Assembly (NCBI RefSeq): GCF_014648995.1
Contig: NZ_BMSE01000015.1
Span: 174,893-238,892 of the forward strand
DNA length: 64,000 nucleotides
Direction of reading: 5' to 3'
Origin: Streptomyces massasporeus
GTDB lineage: Bacteria; Actinomycetota; Actinomycetes; Streptomycetales; Streptomycetaceae
Shown: in pieces, positions 35,190 through 44,140 of the stretch
Position numbering within the stretch: the first letter of the stretch is position 1
How the letters are laid out: each line of letters starts with the position of its first letter
The notes under the pieces: generated by a model
Database searches by the model: none
Seen by the model: only the letters and a program-made list of their open reading frames with translations
What the model was told of the DNA's origin: nothing
Program-made: the position numbers and the translations under genes

Positions 35190-36212
35190 TCAGGTCGAGT
35201 CGCGGACCACCAGCTCCGTACGGAGGATGACGTGACGCCAGGCGACGGCGCCCTCCTCCATCTCCTCCAGGAGGAGCCGGACCATGGCCCGTCCGATCTC
35301 CTCGATCGGCTGGCGAACCGTGGTCAGTCGTGGTTCGGTCCGCTGAGCCAGCGGAAAGTCGTCGAAGCCGATCACGGCGACATCCTCCGGCACCCGGCGC
35401 CCGGCCGCGCGCAGCGCCTCCAGAGCTCCTGCGGCGGTGGTGTCCGACGCGGCGACCACGCCGTCGATGTCCGGATGGCGTTCGATGAGCTCGGCCATGG
35501 CGCGGCGTCCGCTCTCCGCCGTGAAGTCGCTCTCGGCGACGCGGGTCCGCTCGCCCTCCAGGCCCGCCGACGCCAGAGCCTCCTGGTAGCCGCGCAGCCG
35601 GCACTGGGCGGCGTACAGGTCGAGCGGCCCGGTGATGGTGGCTATGACCCTGCGGCCCCGTTGCAGAAGATGGGAGACGGCGCTGCGGGCTCCGCCGATG
35701 TTGTCCGCGTCGACGTAGCTGACGTACTCGTCGCCCGAGCGGCGCCCCAGCAGCACGGTCGGCATCCGGGCCTCGGCGAGCATGTCCGGCAGCGGATCGC
35801 CGGCGTGCACGGACATCAGCAGGACACCGTCGACCCGGCCGCCGCGGGCGTACTCGAGGAAGCGCTGCCGCTCGGCGTCGGAGCGGACCAAGGTGAGCAG
35901 CAGCTGTATTCCGGTGTCCGTCAGCGCGTCCCCGAGCGAGCTGACGATCTCGGAGAAGAACGGCTCGGCGAACTGCCGCCAGTCCGGCTCCGTCATGACC
36001 AGGGCGACGGCGTCGGCCCGCCGCCCGGCCAGGGAACGGGCCGCGAGGTTGGGCACGTAGCCCAGTTCCTCGATAGCCCGCTGTACGGTGCGGCGGGTCG
36101 ACTCCTTCACGCCCGCCGCGTTGTTGATGACGCGGGAGACCGTGCCCCGACCCACCCGAGCCCGGGCGGCCACCTCCTCCAGCGTCGGTGTCCCAGGGCG
36201 TCGCCTGCCCAT
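35190..36212 (-). CDS. LacI-family repressor of cellulase genes (CelR/CebR type)
   Basis: The 340-residue protein has a LacI helix-turn-helix at residues 10-33 (PTLEEVAARARVGRGTVSRV, INNAAGV) and a periplasmic-binding-like effector domain. It resembles CelR/CebR, which leave the DNA when cellobiose or cellotriose binds: ALVMTEPDWRQFAEPFFSEI, YVDADNIGGARSAV, AASDTTAAGALEALR. ATG 36212 is chosen over 36284 because GGGGGAGG lies six bases before it. It lies between two cellulase genes; an imperfect operator at 36316 suggests it also controls itself. No cebEFG transporter or bglC is nearby, which differs from the canonical cebR locus. Confidence 0.9.
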   Translation of the reverse strand: MGRRRPGTPTLEEVAARARVGRGTVSRVINNAAGVKESTRRTVQRAIEELGYVPNLAARSLAGRRADAVALVMTEPDWRQFAEPFFSEIVSSLGDALTDTGIQLLLTLVRSDAERQRFLEYARGGRVDGVLLMSVHAGDPLPDMLAEARMPTVLLGRRSGDEYVSYVDADNIGGARSAVSHLLQRGRRVIATITGPLDLYAAQCRLRGYQEALASAGLEGERTRVAESDFTAESGRRAMAELIERHPDIDGVVAASDTTAAGALEALRAAGRRVPEDVAVIGFDDFPLAQRTEPRLTTVRQPIEEIGRAMVRLLLEEMEEGAVAWRHVILRTELVVRDST

Positions 36213-36315
36213 GACCACCTCCCCCACGAGATCACCGATCTTACCGGCCGGAGGCAATCGAGCACATGACTTCGGCAACGGCACCGGGTCAGGCGGTCGC
36301 GCCGCGCCCCAGGGT

Positions 36316-36329
36316 TGGGAGCGCTCCCG
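36316..36329. promoter_or_regulatory. CebR/CelR operator upstream of the regulator
   Basis: TGGGAGCGCTCCCG matches the palindrome at 13 of 14 positions and lies about 100 bases upstream of the regulator's start, consistent with autoregulation. Confidence 0.75.
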
Positions 36330-36468
36330 ACTTGGTGGGGAGGTATTCGGTCTGTCGCGCTGGTGGTCGACGGTGCAACTCGCTTCTCAGGGCTCTGCGG
36401 ATCGTGTTTGCGGGGGGAAACACCGTGCCGTTCGTCGGGTGGCGTGCAAGCGCCGGAAGAGACCCGGA

Positions 36469-36532
36469 CCGGGCGGCCCCTGGGAGGGTGGGGCCGCCCG
36501 GCGGGGTGACCCCGTCGCCTTGTGACGGGGTC
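36469..36532 (-). terminator. Double hairpin after GH48 gene
   Basis: CCGGGCGGCCCC/GGGGCCGCCCGG (36469-36501, 9-base loop) and GACCCCGTC/GACGGGGTC (36508-36532, 7-base loop) are two perfect stems in a row just past the GH48 stop at 36557. Confidence 0.75.
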
Positions 36533-36556
36533 GCGTACGCGGATCGCCGGCGGGGG

Positions 36557-39475
36557 CTACTCGAGGAGTTCCGCGTACGAGCCCATGGCCAGGGCGATGT
36601 CCGCCTGGGCCCAGAACCGGTGGTAGGTGAAGACGGGCGCGGCGCCGCCCTTGAGGTAGGCCTCGATCTTCGACCAGGCCGGGTCGTTCTTGTAGAAGGA
36701 CCGGATCGAGGAGAACGTCGAGGACGAGTCGATGGTCTCGCCGTTCGGCATCTTGCCGGTCCAGCCGCTCGGCACGTAGAGCTTGTCGTCGAAGCGGCTG
36801 TAATCGGTGCGGGTCTCGGGGACAGCGATGCCGAGGCCGTCCTGGTGGTGGTCCCACATTCCGTCCAGCAGCGCCTTCGCCGTCGACTTCGCCTTCGCGT
36901 CACCGGACTTGGCCCCGTAGTACGTCAGGGTCTTGGCGTACGCGGCCGCCACGCCGACGTCGTTGGTGTAGTCCGCGACGGTGACGTGAAGTCCGCTGTT
37001 CGCGCCGGGACTTGACGCGTTCCAGGTGTCGGGCTGGCCCGACCACTGGAGCGTGGAGGGAATCTGGTAGGTGCCGTCGGGATTGATCGTGGTCTTGGAC
37101 AGCGCCCACTTGACCCACTTGTCGAGGATCGCCTTCGCGGAGGCGTCCCCCGTCTGCTGGTAGTACTCGGCGACCCGCTCCATCGACCATGCCTGGAAGC
37201 CGAACCACTGGTTGGACGGCGGGTCGTGGTAGACGGGCTTCTCGTCGTAGTACATGCCGTGGAACGTCGACTTGCCGGCGGGCGGGGTCGCGTAGCGGCC
37301 CGCCCAGCTGTTGGTCGAGCCGCCGGCGATGGCGCCCTCGCTCGACTGCAGCCAGCGGTAGAACTCCATCTGCCGCTGAAGTGACTTGCTCCAGTCGGCC
37401 ACGCCGGTGGAGGACTTGGGCTTCAGGTCGGCGTGGGAGCTGAGCGCGTATGCGGCCAGCGGGTTCTGATAGCCGCTGTGCGCGAAGCTGGATCCGATCC
37501 GCCAGGCCCAGCCCCCGCTGGTGTCGGTGGAGCCGCCCCAGGCGTAGTACCACGACATCAGATAGTGCGAGGCGTCCTTGCCGGTGCCGGCCGGGCAGGT
37601 CGAGGGGCCGACGCAGTTGCCGATCTTCTTGAAGTACTTGTCGTACATGGAGTAGCGCAGGTAGTCGCCCATCTTGGCCGCCTTGGCGACCGTGCCCGAC
37701 ACGGCCGAGCCCTTGCCCTGCTGCTTCGCCCACAGGTCCGCCCAGTAGGCGGCCTGCACGGCGCGCGCGTCGGCGTCCGGGGCGGTGGTGTACTTCCACT
37801 GCTTGGCGTACGACTTGTCCCCGGTGAACAGGTCCAGGTAGCCGTTCTTGCCGCCGTACTTGAAGGCGTCGCAGGTCGGCTGCGGCACCGTCTCCCACAC
37901 CGACTCCTGCGGTCCGCGCTGGAAGGTGTTCATGTACGACGGTCCGGTCTCCGACGGGCCGGCCTCGCACGTGCCGCCCGGGGTGTTGCCGAAGCCGTAG
38001 GTGTTGTCGACGTCCTGGATCCAGTGCATGCCGTAGACGTCGTCCGTGTTGTAGGCCGACTTCAGCTCACCGGCGAGCGGGTCCGAACCGGCGGCCACGG
38101 ACGGGTCGAGCGCCGTCGGATACCGGTCCGGAGTGTCTTCCTCGGGCGCGTAGGTGGCCGGCTTGGAGGCGTTGTAGAAGGAGTTGGTCGGCTGGTCTGC
38201 GTGGGTGGGGATCATGTACTTCTCCATGATCTCCCAGGCGCCGTTGAACTTGGTCCAGTCACCGGTGATCTTCCCGTACATGGCCTGGAGCCACAGGAGG
38301 TAGCTGTATGCCTCGGACGTGGTCTCGTGGCCGTGGTCCGGGGCCTCGACGATCAGCGTCTCGACCGAGTGGTAGGGGATGCCCTCGGGGGAGAAGTAGC
38401 CGTTGGCCGGGTTGGTGATCTTCCCGTAGAGGTCCAGGAACCGGGCGTCGTATCCCTTGGACGCCGCGATCTGGGTGACCGTCACCGCTGCCTTGCCGTG
38501 CCCGGGAGCCGTCGACTCGAACGTCGCCGCCCCCGTGCCGGAGTCGTCCGCGGCGACGGTCACCTTCTGGGCGGTGCTCCAGTTCGACGGGGTGAAGATG
38601 AGTGACGCGCCGCCCGTGACGGACAGCCCCGAGTTGCCGCCGGTCCGGGCGGTCGTGACGGTCACGTTGGACGACGGCTGGGTCGAGAGCTTCAGGTCGT
38701 ACGTCGCCGTCTTGCCCTGCTGGACGGCGAGTTGCGTGGTCGAGGCCACCACGGCGGGGCCCGCGGCGACCGTGATGCCGACCGGGGTGGACTCCGCCGA
38801 GGCGCCCTGGCTGTCGTAGGCCTTCGCCAGCAGGGAATGACTGCCCACGGTCAAGCCGGAAGCGGAGTGCGTGTAGGGCGCGGTGGTGTCCGTGCCCAGC
38901 AGCGTGGTGTCGTCGTAGAACTCCACCTTGCTGATCGTCGCGCCGTCCGCGGCCGCGGCGGTCGCCGCGAGCGGCACGGCGTCACCGCGCGAGTAGACCG
39001 CACCGGCGGCCGGGCTGGTCAGCACGGTGATCGGCGGCTGGTGGGCGCCGACGCAACGGGTGCCGTTGACCGCGAAGTCGGTCGGCGCGGTGTTGCTGCC
39101 GCTGTAGCTGAACTGTGCTCCCGTGGAGACCGCACCGCCCGCGGTGATGGTGCCGTTGTACGAGGCGTTCTTGACGGTGATGGTCTGCCCGGCCTGGGAC
39201 CAGCTGCCGTTCCACCCGTTCGCGAGCTTCTGGTTGCCCGAGTAGCCGTAGGTCAGAGTCCAGCCGTCGATCGCGGCGGTGCCTCGGTTGGTGAGGGTGA
39301 GGTCGACGGTGAAGCCGGAACCCCAGTCGTTGGCCTTGTAGTCGACGCTGCACTGCACGGACGCCGCGTTCGCGGTGGTCGTGCCGGTGGCGAGCATCGA
39401 CAGGGGAAGGGCGAAGGCGGCGGCAACGGCAGTCCAGAGCCGTCGTACGGCTCTGCGTTTGCGTCCGGGATCCAT
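36557..39475 (-). CDS. Secreted GH48 cellobiohydrolase with CBM2
   Basis: The 972-residue enzyme starts with a signal peptide (to about ANAAS, residue 38), then an N-terminal CBM2 (VQCSVDYKANDWGSGFTVDL). A Big-like domain (about 147-235, PPITVLTSPAAGAV) and a second beta-sandwich (about 240-335) come next. The GH48 catalytic domain fills the remaining 630 residues. Its catalytic Glu lies in HETTSEAYSYLLWL, and the substrate-tunnel motifs are present. GH48 enzymes release cellobiose from reducing ends and are usually the key processive cellulase. A perfect operator at 39533-39546 lies 58 bases before the start, and a strong double terminator follows. It is divergent from the GH6 gene. Confidence 0.95.
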   Translation of the reverse strand: MDPGRKRRAVRRLWTAVAAAFALPLSMLATGTTTANAASVQCSVDYKANDWGSGFTVDLTLTNRGTAAIDGWTLTYGYSGNQKLANGWNGSWSQAGQTITVKNASYNGTITAGGAVSTGAQFSYSGSNTAPTDFAVNGTRCVGAHQPPITVLTSPAAGAVYSRGDAVPLAATAAAADGATISKVEFYDDTTLLGTDTTAPYTHSASGLTVGSHSLLAKAYDSQGASAESTPVGITVAAGPAVVASTTQLAVQQGKTATYDLKLSTQPSSNVTVTTARTGGNSGLSVTGGASLIFTPSNWSTAQKVTVAADDSGTGAATFESTAPGHGKAAVTVTQIAASKGYDARFLDLYGKITNPANGYFSPEGIPYHSVETLIVEAPDHGHETTSEAYSYLLWLQAMYGKITGDWTKFNGAWEIMEKYMIPTHADQPTNSFYNASKPATYAPEEDTPDRYPTALDPSVAAGSDPLAGELKSAYNTDDVYGMHWIQDVDNTYGFGNTPGGTCEAGPSETGPSYMNTFQRGPQESVWETVPQPTCDAFKYGGKNGYLDLFTGDKSYAKQWKYTTAPDADARAVQAAYWADLWAKQQGKGSAVSGTVAKAAKMGDYLRYSMYDKYFKKIGNCVGPSTCPAGTGKDASHYLMSWYYAWGGSTDTSGGWAWRIGSSFAHSGYQNPLAAYALSSHADLKPKSSTGVADWSKSLQRQMEFYRWLQSSEGAIAGGSTNSWAGRYATPPAGKSTFHGMYYDEKPVYHDPPSNQWFGFQAWSMERVAEYYQQTGDASAKAILDKWVKWALSKTTINPDGTYQIPSTLQWSGQPDTWNASSPGANSGLHVTVADYTNDVGVAAAYAKTLTYYGAKSGDAKAKSTAKALLDGMWDHHQDGLGIAVPETRTDYSRFDDKLYVPSGWTGKMPNGETIDSSSTFSSIRSFYKNDPAWSKIEAYLKGGAAPVFTYHRFWAQADIALAMGSYAELLE

Positions 39476-39532
39476 GTGCTGTTCCTCCTTGCGTCACGCG
39501 GTTCGCGGAGAGGTGCCAAAGCCTGAATCCAG

Positions 39533-39546
39533 TGGGAGCGCTCCCA
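39533..39546. promoter_or_regulatory. CebR/CelR operator, perfect
   Basis: TGGGAGCGCTCCCA lies 58 bases upstream of the GH48 start codon, nearly the same distance as at the GH12 gene. Confidence 0.9.
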
Positions 39547-39613
39547 TCGTGGAGACGGAGACGGGTGCGGTCAAGATGTTGCGGCGTTCAAAGTTCGAAC
39601 TGGGCCGGTGGGA

Positions 39614-39626
39614 GCGAAAGTTTCGC
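39614..39626. promoter_or_regulatory. GCGAAAGTTTCGC inverted repeat
   Basis: A perfect 6-1-6 inverted repeat in the divergent GH48/GH6 region. It resembles the CGAA-spacer-TTCG elements reported upstream of Streptomyces xylanase and cellulase genes. Confidence 0.5.
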
Positions 39627-39675
39627 AAGGACCCTATGAAACCTCGCCGGTTGGCGCTAACTTCCTCTCCACCAG

Positions 39676-39689
39676 TGGGAGCGGTTCCA
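39676..39689. promoter_or_regulatory. Imperfect CebR/CelR operator for GH6 gene
   Basis: TGGGAGCGGTTCCA matches 12 of 14 positions of the palindrome. It faces the GH6 gene but lies about 540 bases upstream of its start, so that gene would have a long leader or a further promoter. Confidence 0.6.
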
Positions 39690-40226
39690 TCACTCGACGC
39701 GTCCGTAGTGGCGCGCCAAGCTGTAAGGACTCGCTCATGCGACACCCCCCGCATTCAGTACTTTTAGTCAGCGACGGTCCACTTGCGCTCGTCCCGAGCG
39801 CGGTCCTGCCGCTGTTCCCGGCCCCGGAGCCACGGCCGAGAGCACGGTGGGACACACCGTCATCATCCGGCGGCACAGCGGCCTCCAGGGTTTTGAGCCG
39901 ATCGACGACCGTGAAGCCGTCGCCGGACCTGGACCACGCTGCGTCCGACCGGGCCTCGCCGGCCGGCACCTTCGGACACCACCGCACGGCCGTGTGCACC
40001 GCGCCGCGACGAAGGGGTCGCCTCCCTTCGCCGGCCCGGGCGTGAAGTGGTCCGACGACCGCGAGCCGCTCCACCCGTGCCGGACCACGAACGCACGGGA
40101 CTGCTCATGCGGTCCGTCCCCGAACTCGGCCTGCGACGGCACAGCCACCGCCTGAAGCGCCGGGCAGCGCGAGCATCCGCGCGCCCTCCATCCGCAAGGC
40201 CCCTCGAGAGAAGGAAGCCCGCACTC
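39690..40226. other. Long untranslated region before GH6 gene
   Basis: No protein in any frame is convincing, although several frames are open. The segment ends with the ribosome site GAGAGAAGGAAG. It is probably a long 5' leader or holds an extra promoter. Confidence 0.4.
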
Positions 40227-41960
40227 ATGAGTTACACCAGGACATCCCTGCTCGCCGCCATGGCGCTGGTCGCCGGGACGACGGGGACGGCGTTGCTCGT
40301 CGGCCAGGCCGGCGCAGCCACCTCGGCCGTGCCCTGCACCGTCGACTACAAGGTGCAGAGCCAGTGGGACACCGGCTTCACCGCCGCCGTGACCCTCACC
40401 AACAACGCGGCAGCCAAGTCGAGTTGGACGGTGAAGTGGTCGTACGCCGGCAACCAGAAGGTCACCAACGGCTGGAACGGGAAGATCACCCAGAACGGCG
40501 CGGACGTCACCGTCGCCAACGAGGGCTACAACGGCAACCTCGCGAGCGGCGGCTCGGTGAGCTTCGGTTTCAACGGCGCCTACAGCGGCACCAACAGCGT
40601 GCCCGCCACGTTCACGCTCGACGGCGTCACCTGCAACGTCGACGGCGGCGGCCCCACTGATCCGGGACCGACCGACCCGGGGCCGACCGACCCCGGCACC
40701 CCGTCCGGCAAGGCCAACAACCCCTACACCGGCGCCAAGGTGTACGTGAACCCCGAGTGGTCCGCCAAGGCCGCCGCCGAGCCGGGTGGCAGCAAGATCG
40801 CCAACCAGCCCACCGCCGTCTGGCTCGACAGGATCGCCGCCATCAACGGCGTCAAGGGCGGAATGGGACTGCGCGCCCACCTCGACGAGGCGCTGAAGCA
40901 GAAGGGCTCGGGCGAGCTCGTCGTCCAGGTGGTCATCTACGACCTGCCCGGCCGCGACTGCGCCGCCCTTGCCTCCAACGGCGAGCTCGGGCCCAACGAC
41001 ATCGACAAGTACAAGTCCCAGTACATCGACCCCATCGTGTCGATCCTCTCCGAATCCAAGTACGCGGGCCTGCGGATCGCCACCGTCATCGAGCCCGACT
41101 CGCTGCCCAACCTGGTCACCAACGCGGGCGGCACCCCCACCACCACCGACGCCTGCGTGACCATGAAGGGCAACGGCAACTACGAGAAGGGCGTCAGCTA
41201 CGCCCTGGACAAGCTGGGCGCCATCCCCAACGTCTACAACTACATCGACGCCGCCCACCACGGCTGGCTCGGCTGGGACAGCAACCTCGGCCCCGCGGTG
41301 CAGCAGTTCCACAAGGTCGCGACGACGAACGGCGCGAGCGTGAAGGACGTGGCCGGCTTCATCGTCAACACCGCGAACTACAGCCCCACCAAGGAGCCGC
41401 ACTACAAGGTCACCGACACGGTGGGCGGTCAGACCATACGCCAGTCGAAGTGGGTGGACTGGAACCAGTACGTGGACGAGCAGTCCTTCGCCCAGGCGAT
41501 GCGCGACAAACTCGTCGCGGCCGGGTTCGACTCGGGGCTCGGCATGCTGATCGACACCTCGCGCAACGGCTGGGGCGGCTCCGCCCGGCCCAGCGGCCCC
41601 GGACCGCAGACCACCGTCGACGGCTACGTCGACGGCAGCCGTATCGACCGGCGCATCCACGCCGGAAACTGGTGCAACCAGAGCGGAGCGGGCATCGGCG
41701 AACGGCCGACCGCGGCTCCGGCCGCCGGCATCGACGCCTACGTGTGGGTCAAGCCGCCGGGGGAGTCGGACGGCAACAGCGCCCCCATCCCGAACGACGA
41801 GGGCAAGGGCTTCGACCGGATGTGCGACCCGACGTACGGCGGCAACCCGCGCAACGGCAACAACCCCACGGGCTCCTTGCCGAACTCGCCGCTGGCCGGG
41901 CAGTGGTTCTCCGCCCAGTTCCAGCAGTTGGTGCGGAACGCATACCCGCCGCTGTCGTGA
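40227..41960 (+). CDS. Secreted GH6 cellobiohydrolase with CBM2
   Basis: The 577-residue precursor has a signal peptide (to about AGAATS, residue 33), an N-terminal CBM2 (about 34-135), a Pro-Thr-Asp linker with three PTDPGP units, and a GH6 catalytic domain. Both GH6 signatures are present: VVQVVIYDLPGRDCAALASN, with the catalytic Asp, and VIEPDSLPNLVTN. The C-terminal part has the DTSRNGWGG and WVKPPGESDG loops of the tunnel. GH6 enzymes of this length are exo-acting, releasing cellobiose from non-reducing ends, so it should work opposite to the GH48 enzyme. The ATG at 40227 is preferred over 40047 because of the ribosome site and signal peptide. Confidence 0.95.
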   Translation: MSYTRTSLLAAMALVAGTTGTALLVGQAGAATSAVPCTVDYKVQSQWDTGFTAAVTLTNNAAAKSSWTVKWSYAGNQKVTNGWNGKITQNGADVTVANEGYNGNLASGGSVSFGFNGAYSGTNSVPATFTLDGVTCNVDGGGPTDPGPTDPGPTDPGTPSGKANNPYTGAKVYVNPEWSAKAAAEPGGSKIANQPTAVWLDRIAAINGVKGGMGLRAHLDEALKQKGSGELVVQVVIYDLPGRDCAALASNGELGPNDIDKYKSQYIDPIVSILSESKYAGLRIATVIEPDSLPNLVTNAGGTPTTTDACVTMKGNGNYEKGVSYALDKLGAIPNVYNYIDAAHHGWLGWDSNLGPAVQQFHKVATTNGASVKDVAGFIVNTANYSPTKEPHYKVTDTVGGQTIRQSKWVDWNQYVDEQSFAQAMRDKLVAAGFDSGLGMLIDTSRNGWGGSARPSGPGPQTTVDGYVDGSRIDRRIHAGNWCNQSGAGIGERPTAAPAAGIDAYVWVKPPGESDGNSAPIPNDEGKGFDRMCDPTYGGNPRNGNNPTGSLPNSPLAGQWFSAQFQQLVRNAYPPLS

Positions 41961-42107
41961 CGCGCTGACACGGTGAGTGCGCCGGGGTCGGTCCCGCTCG
42001 GCAGGGCCGAGGGACTGATCCCGGCGGTTCCCGCGGCGGTGCCGACGACCTGCTGTGCGTGATGTGGGCCCGGTCGCCGAGTCACGTCCGTGGATGGTGT
42101 CGGCGAC

Positions 42108-42600
42108 TCAGCGTCCGGCAGCGGCGGGGGCACCGGCCGTCAACACCACGACCTCGGCGAGCGAGGCCATGGAGACGTCACCGGGCGCGGTCATGGTCGG
42201 CGCGCCGTGGGCCGTGCCGTAGGCGAGGACGAGCTCCATGCTCGCGCCGATGAGCAGCCCGTAGATCAGCCCGGCGGCGAATCCGTCGCCGGAACCGACG
42301 AGGTTCAGGGCGAGCGGGCCCGGCATCCGGAAGACCGGCGACGAAGCCGGCCTGCGCCGACCATGCGGTCGAGGACCAGTTGTTCACCCCGGCCGAGGGC
42401 ACCTCACGCAGGGTCGTGGCCAGCACCTTGGCCCCGGGCAGCCGAGCCGAGCCGCCAGGTCGGCGGGCGCGTCCGGCACCTCCTCGGCGGCGATGGACGT
42501 GGCGTCGGGTCGCTTCCCGGCCAGGCCCAGGGTGCCCATCACCCACGTCGGCCTGCCGGGCGAGGTGCAGGTCGACCTCGCGGGCCCGGTGTCGAAGCCG
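42108..42600 (-). pseudogene. PfkB-family sugar kinase (KdgK-like) remnant
   Basis: The minus strand holds parts of a ribokinase-family kinase in at least two frames. These are VMGTLGLAGKRPDATSIAAE, ARLGCPGAKVLATTLREV, AGVNNWSSTAWSAQAGFVAG, and finally LVGSGDGFAAGLIYGLLIGA with LAYGTAHGAPTMTAPGD. GSGDGFAAG is the catalytic GAGD-type motif. Frame changes break it and the N-terminal half is missing. A 2-keto-3-deoxygluconate kinase is the closest family I can suggest. Confidence 0.6.
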
Positions 42601-42601
42601 G

Positions 42602-42778
42602 TCAGCGCTCCCACCCCAGCTCCGTGTAGACGCGGCCGGCCTGAATGCCCGCGATCGCGGCGCGGGTGTAGGGGACGATCGGCTCAGGCAGGTTCTCGGC
42701 GCTCCAGTGGTTTCTCTGGGGTCGGTCTGCCTGTTCGCTCGCCGAGGAGAAGTGTTTCCCCAGGTCAAGTTGACTCAT
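42602..42778 (-). pseudogene. Nudix hydrolase C-terminal remnant
   Basis: A 58-residue frame from ATG 42778 contains WSAENLPEPIVPYTRAAIAG and ends GRVYTELGWER. This is the usual C-terminal end of Nudix hydrolases and parallels the end of the intact Nudix gene just upstream (PANPPANTVPYTAAALAQIA). The Nudix box itself is absent. It may be the relic of a tandem duplication. Confidence 0.45.
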
Positions 42779-42816
42779 GTGTCGATCTTCTTCTGCAACA
42801 GGTGTGGTGGACGGGA

Positions 42817-43278
42817 TCAGAGTCCGACCGGTGAGTGGCCCCAACCGTCGAGGGAGAACGGCTGCTGCTTGGCGATCTGCGCCAGGGCGGCGGCCGTGTA
42901 AGGCACTGTGTTGGCGGGTGGGTTTGCCGGGTCGGTCCACAGAAGCTGCGTGCATTTGTGCGGTTCACGGTTGGTCGGCTGGCCTTGCCAGTTGTCTGCA
43001 AGGAAGAAGAAGCCGATGCGTGCTTCTTCGTCGCCGTTGCGGTGGTGGACGACGTGCACGAAGTCGAGAGCGGCTTCGCTGAGCTCGACGCCGACTTCCT
43101 CGGCGGCCTCGCGGATCGCGCCGGCGATCACGGACTCTCCGCCTTCGAGGTGTCCGCTGGGTGGGCAGAGCTGGCCGTCCGCGTAGCCGGTGTTGGCGCG
43201 TTCCATGAGCAGGATGCGTCCGTCGGCTCTGCGTAGAAGCGCGTAGACATCGACGATGCTGCGGTAGCGGCTGGTCAT
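42817..43278 (-). CDS. Nudix hydrolase
   Basis: The 153-residue enzyme has a complete Nudix box, GHLEGGESVIAGAIREAAEE followed by VGV, which binds magnesium and cleaves nucleoside diphosphate derivatives. The rest of the fold is visible (SIVDVYALLRRADGRILLME, VHHRNGDEEARIGFFFLADN). It belongs to the MutT/dGTPase-like group of Streptomyces; the substrate is unknown. The ATG at 43278 follows GGGAGA. Immediately downstream on the same strand is a fragment of a second Nudix gene. Confidence 0.88.
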   Translation of the reverse strand: MTSRYRSIVDVYALLRRADGRILLMERANTGYADGQLCPPSGHLEGGESVIAGAIREAAEEVGVELSEAALDFVHVVHHRNGDEEARIGFFFLADNWQGQPTNREPHKCTQLLWTDPANPPANTVPYTAAALAQIAKQQPFSLDGWGHSPVGL

Positions 43279-43456
43279 CAGATTCTCCCAGGGGTCTGAT
43301 TGACGACTGTTCTTGGGTTGTCTCAGGTTCGGTTCACGAGCTCCCGTCCGATCGAGTCGATCTACGGGACTTCGCAGTTTGCGGAAGACGTTTCGAGGTT
43401 GGCCAGGGCTGATCGGTGGTTTCGGAGCTTCCGGGGGCGCCCTGCATACTTCCTGG

Positions 43457-44082
43457 ATGAGCACCCCAAGGGCTTCCTGGCACAACACCACGCACGACTG
43501 GGCGAGCACCGTCGACCTCGACCATCTCGAGCACATCCGCCAGAACCCAGCTGCCTTCGCCCCCAGCGGCATCCTGCACCTGATCTTCGAAGTCGTCGCC
43601 TATGCGGCCGACGAGGCCGAATGCGGCAATGGCGGGCACTGCCGCATCACCCTCTACCCCGACGGCTCCGTAGCCGTCGCAGACGACGGACGGGGCACCG
43701 ACACGCGCCTCGACGAGCACGGGTGCATCGTGAAGAAGCCGGTCATGGCGACGAAGGACCTCCGATTCTTCGATCACCCCGATGCACCATTCCTGCCCGA
43801 CACGCACCCTCGTCGGGGCATGTCCGTCGTCGCCGCACTCAGCACGTGGCTCGTCCACACCAACCGCCGCCACAACGGTCCTGGACCCAGCGGTACGAAC
43901 ACGGCGTGCCCACCACCGACCTGCAACCGATCGCCGACGACCACACGACCGGAACCACCGTCCACTTCCTCCCCGAGAGGTCATTGCGTGTGGCAAGCAG
44001 CACCACGGCCGACGGCCTGGCACGGCTCACCGAGCCATGGCCACACCTCTCCGTGAAAATTGACGACCGTCGCGCCACGTGA
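43457..44082 (+). pseudogene. GHKL ATPase (GyrB N-domain-like), one frameshift
   Basis: The frame from ATG 43457 gives a gyrase-B-like ATP-binding start: LHLIFEVVAYAADEAECGNG carries a NADEA-like motif, and then come VAVADDGRGTDTRLDEHG and RRGMSVVAALSTWLVHTNRR. At about 43880 one base appears missing, and the next frame continues WTQRYEHGVPTTDLQPIADD, GTTVHFLPERSL and LTEPWPHLSVKIDDR before TGA. The restored product would have about 208 residues and would be an isolated ATPase domain without the gyrase transducer. A single lesion means a sequencing error is possible, in which case the gene is intact. Confidence 0.65.
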
Positions 44083-44140
44083 AATGAGCGCTTCTCGGGC
44101 AAGGACCTCCCCCGCCCCCGAGCCCCCTGATCAAGATCAT

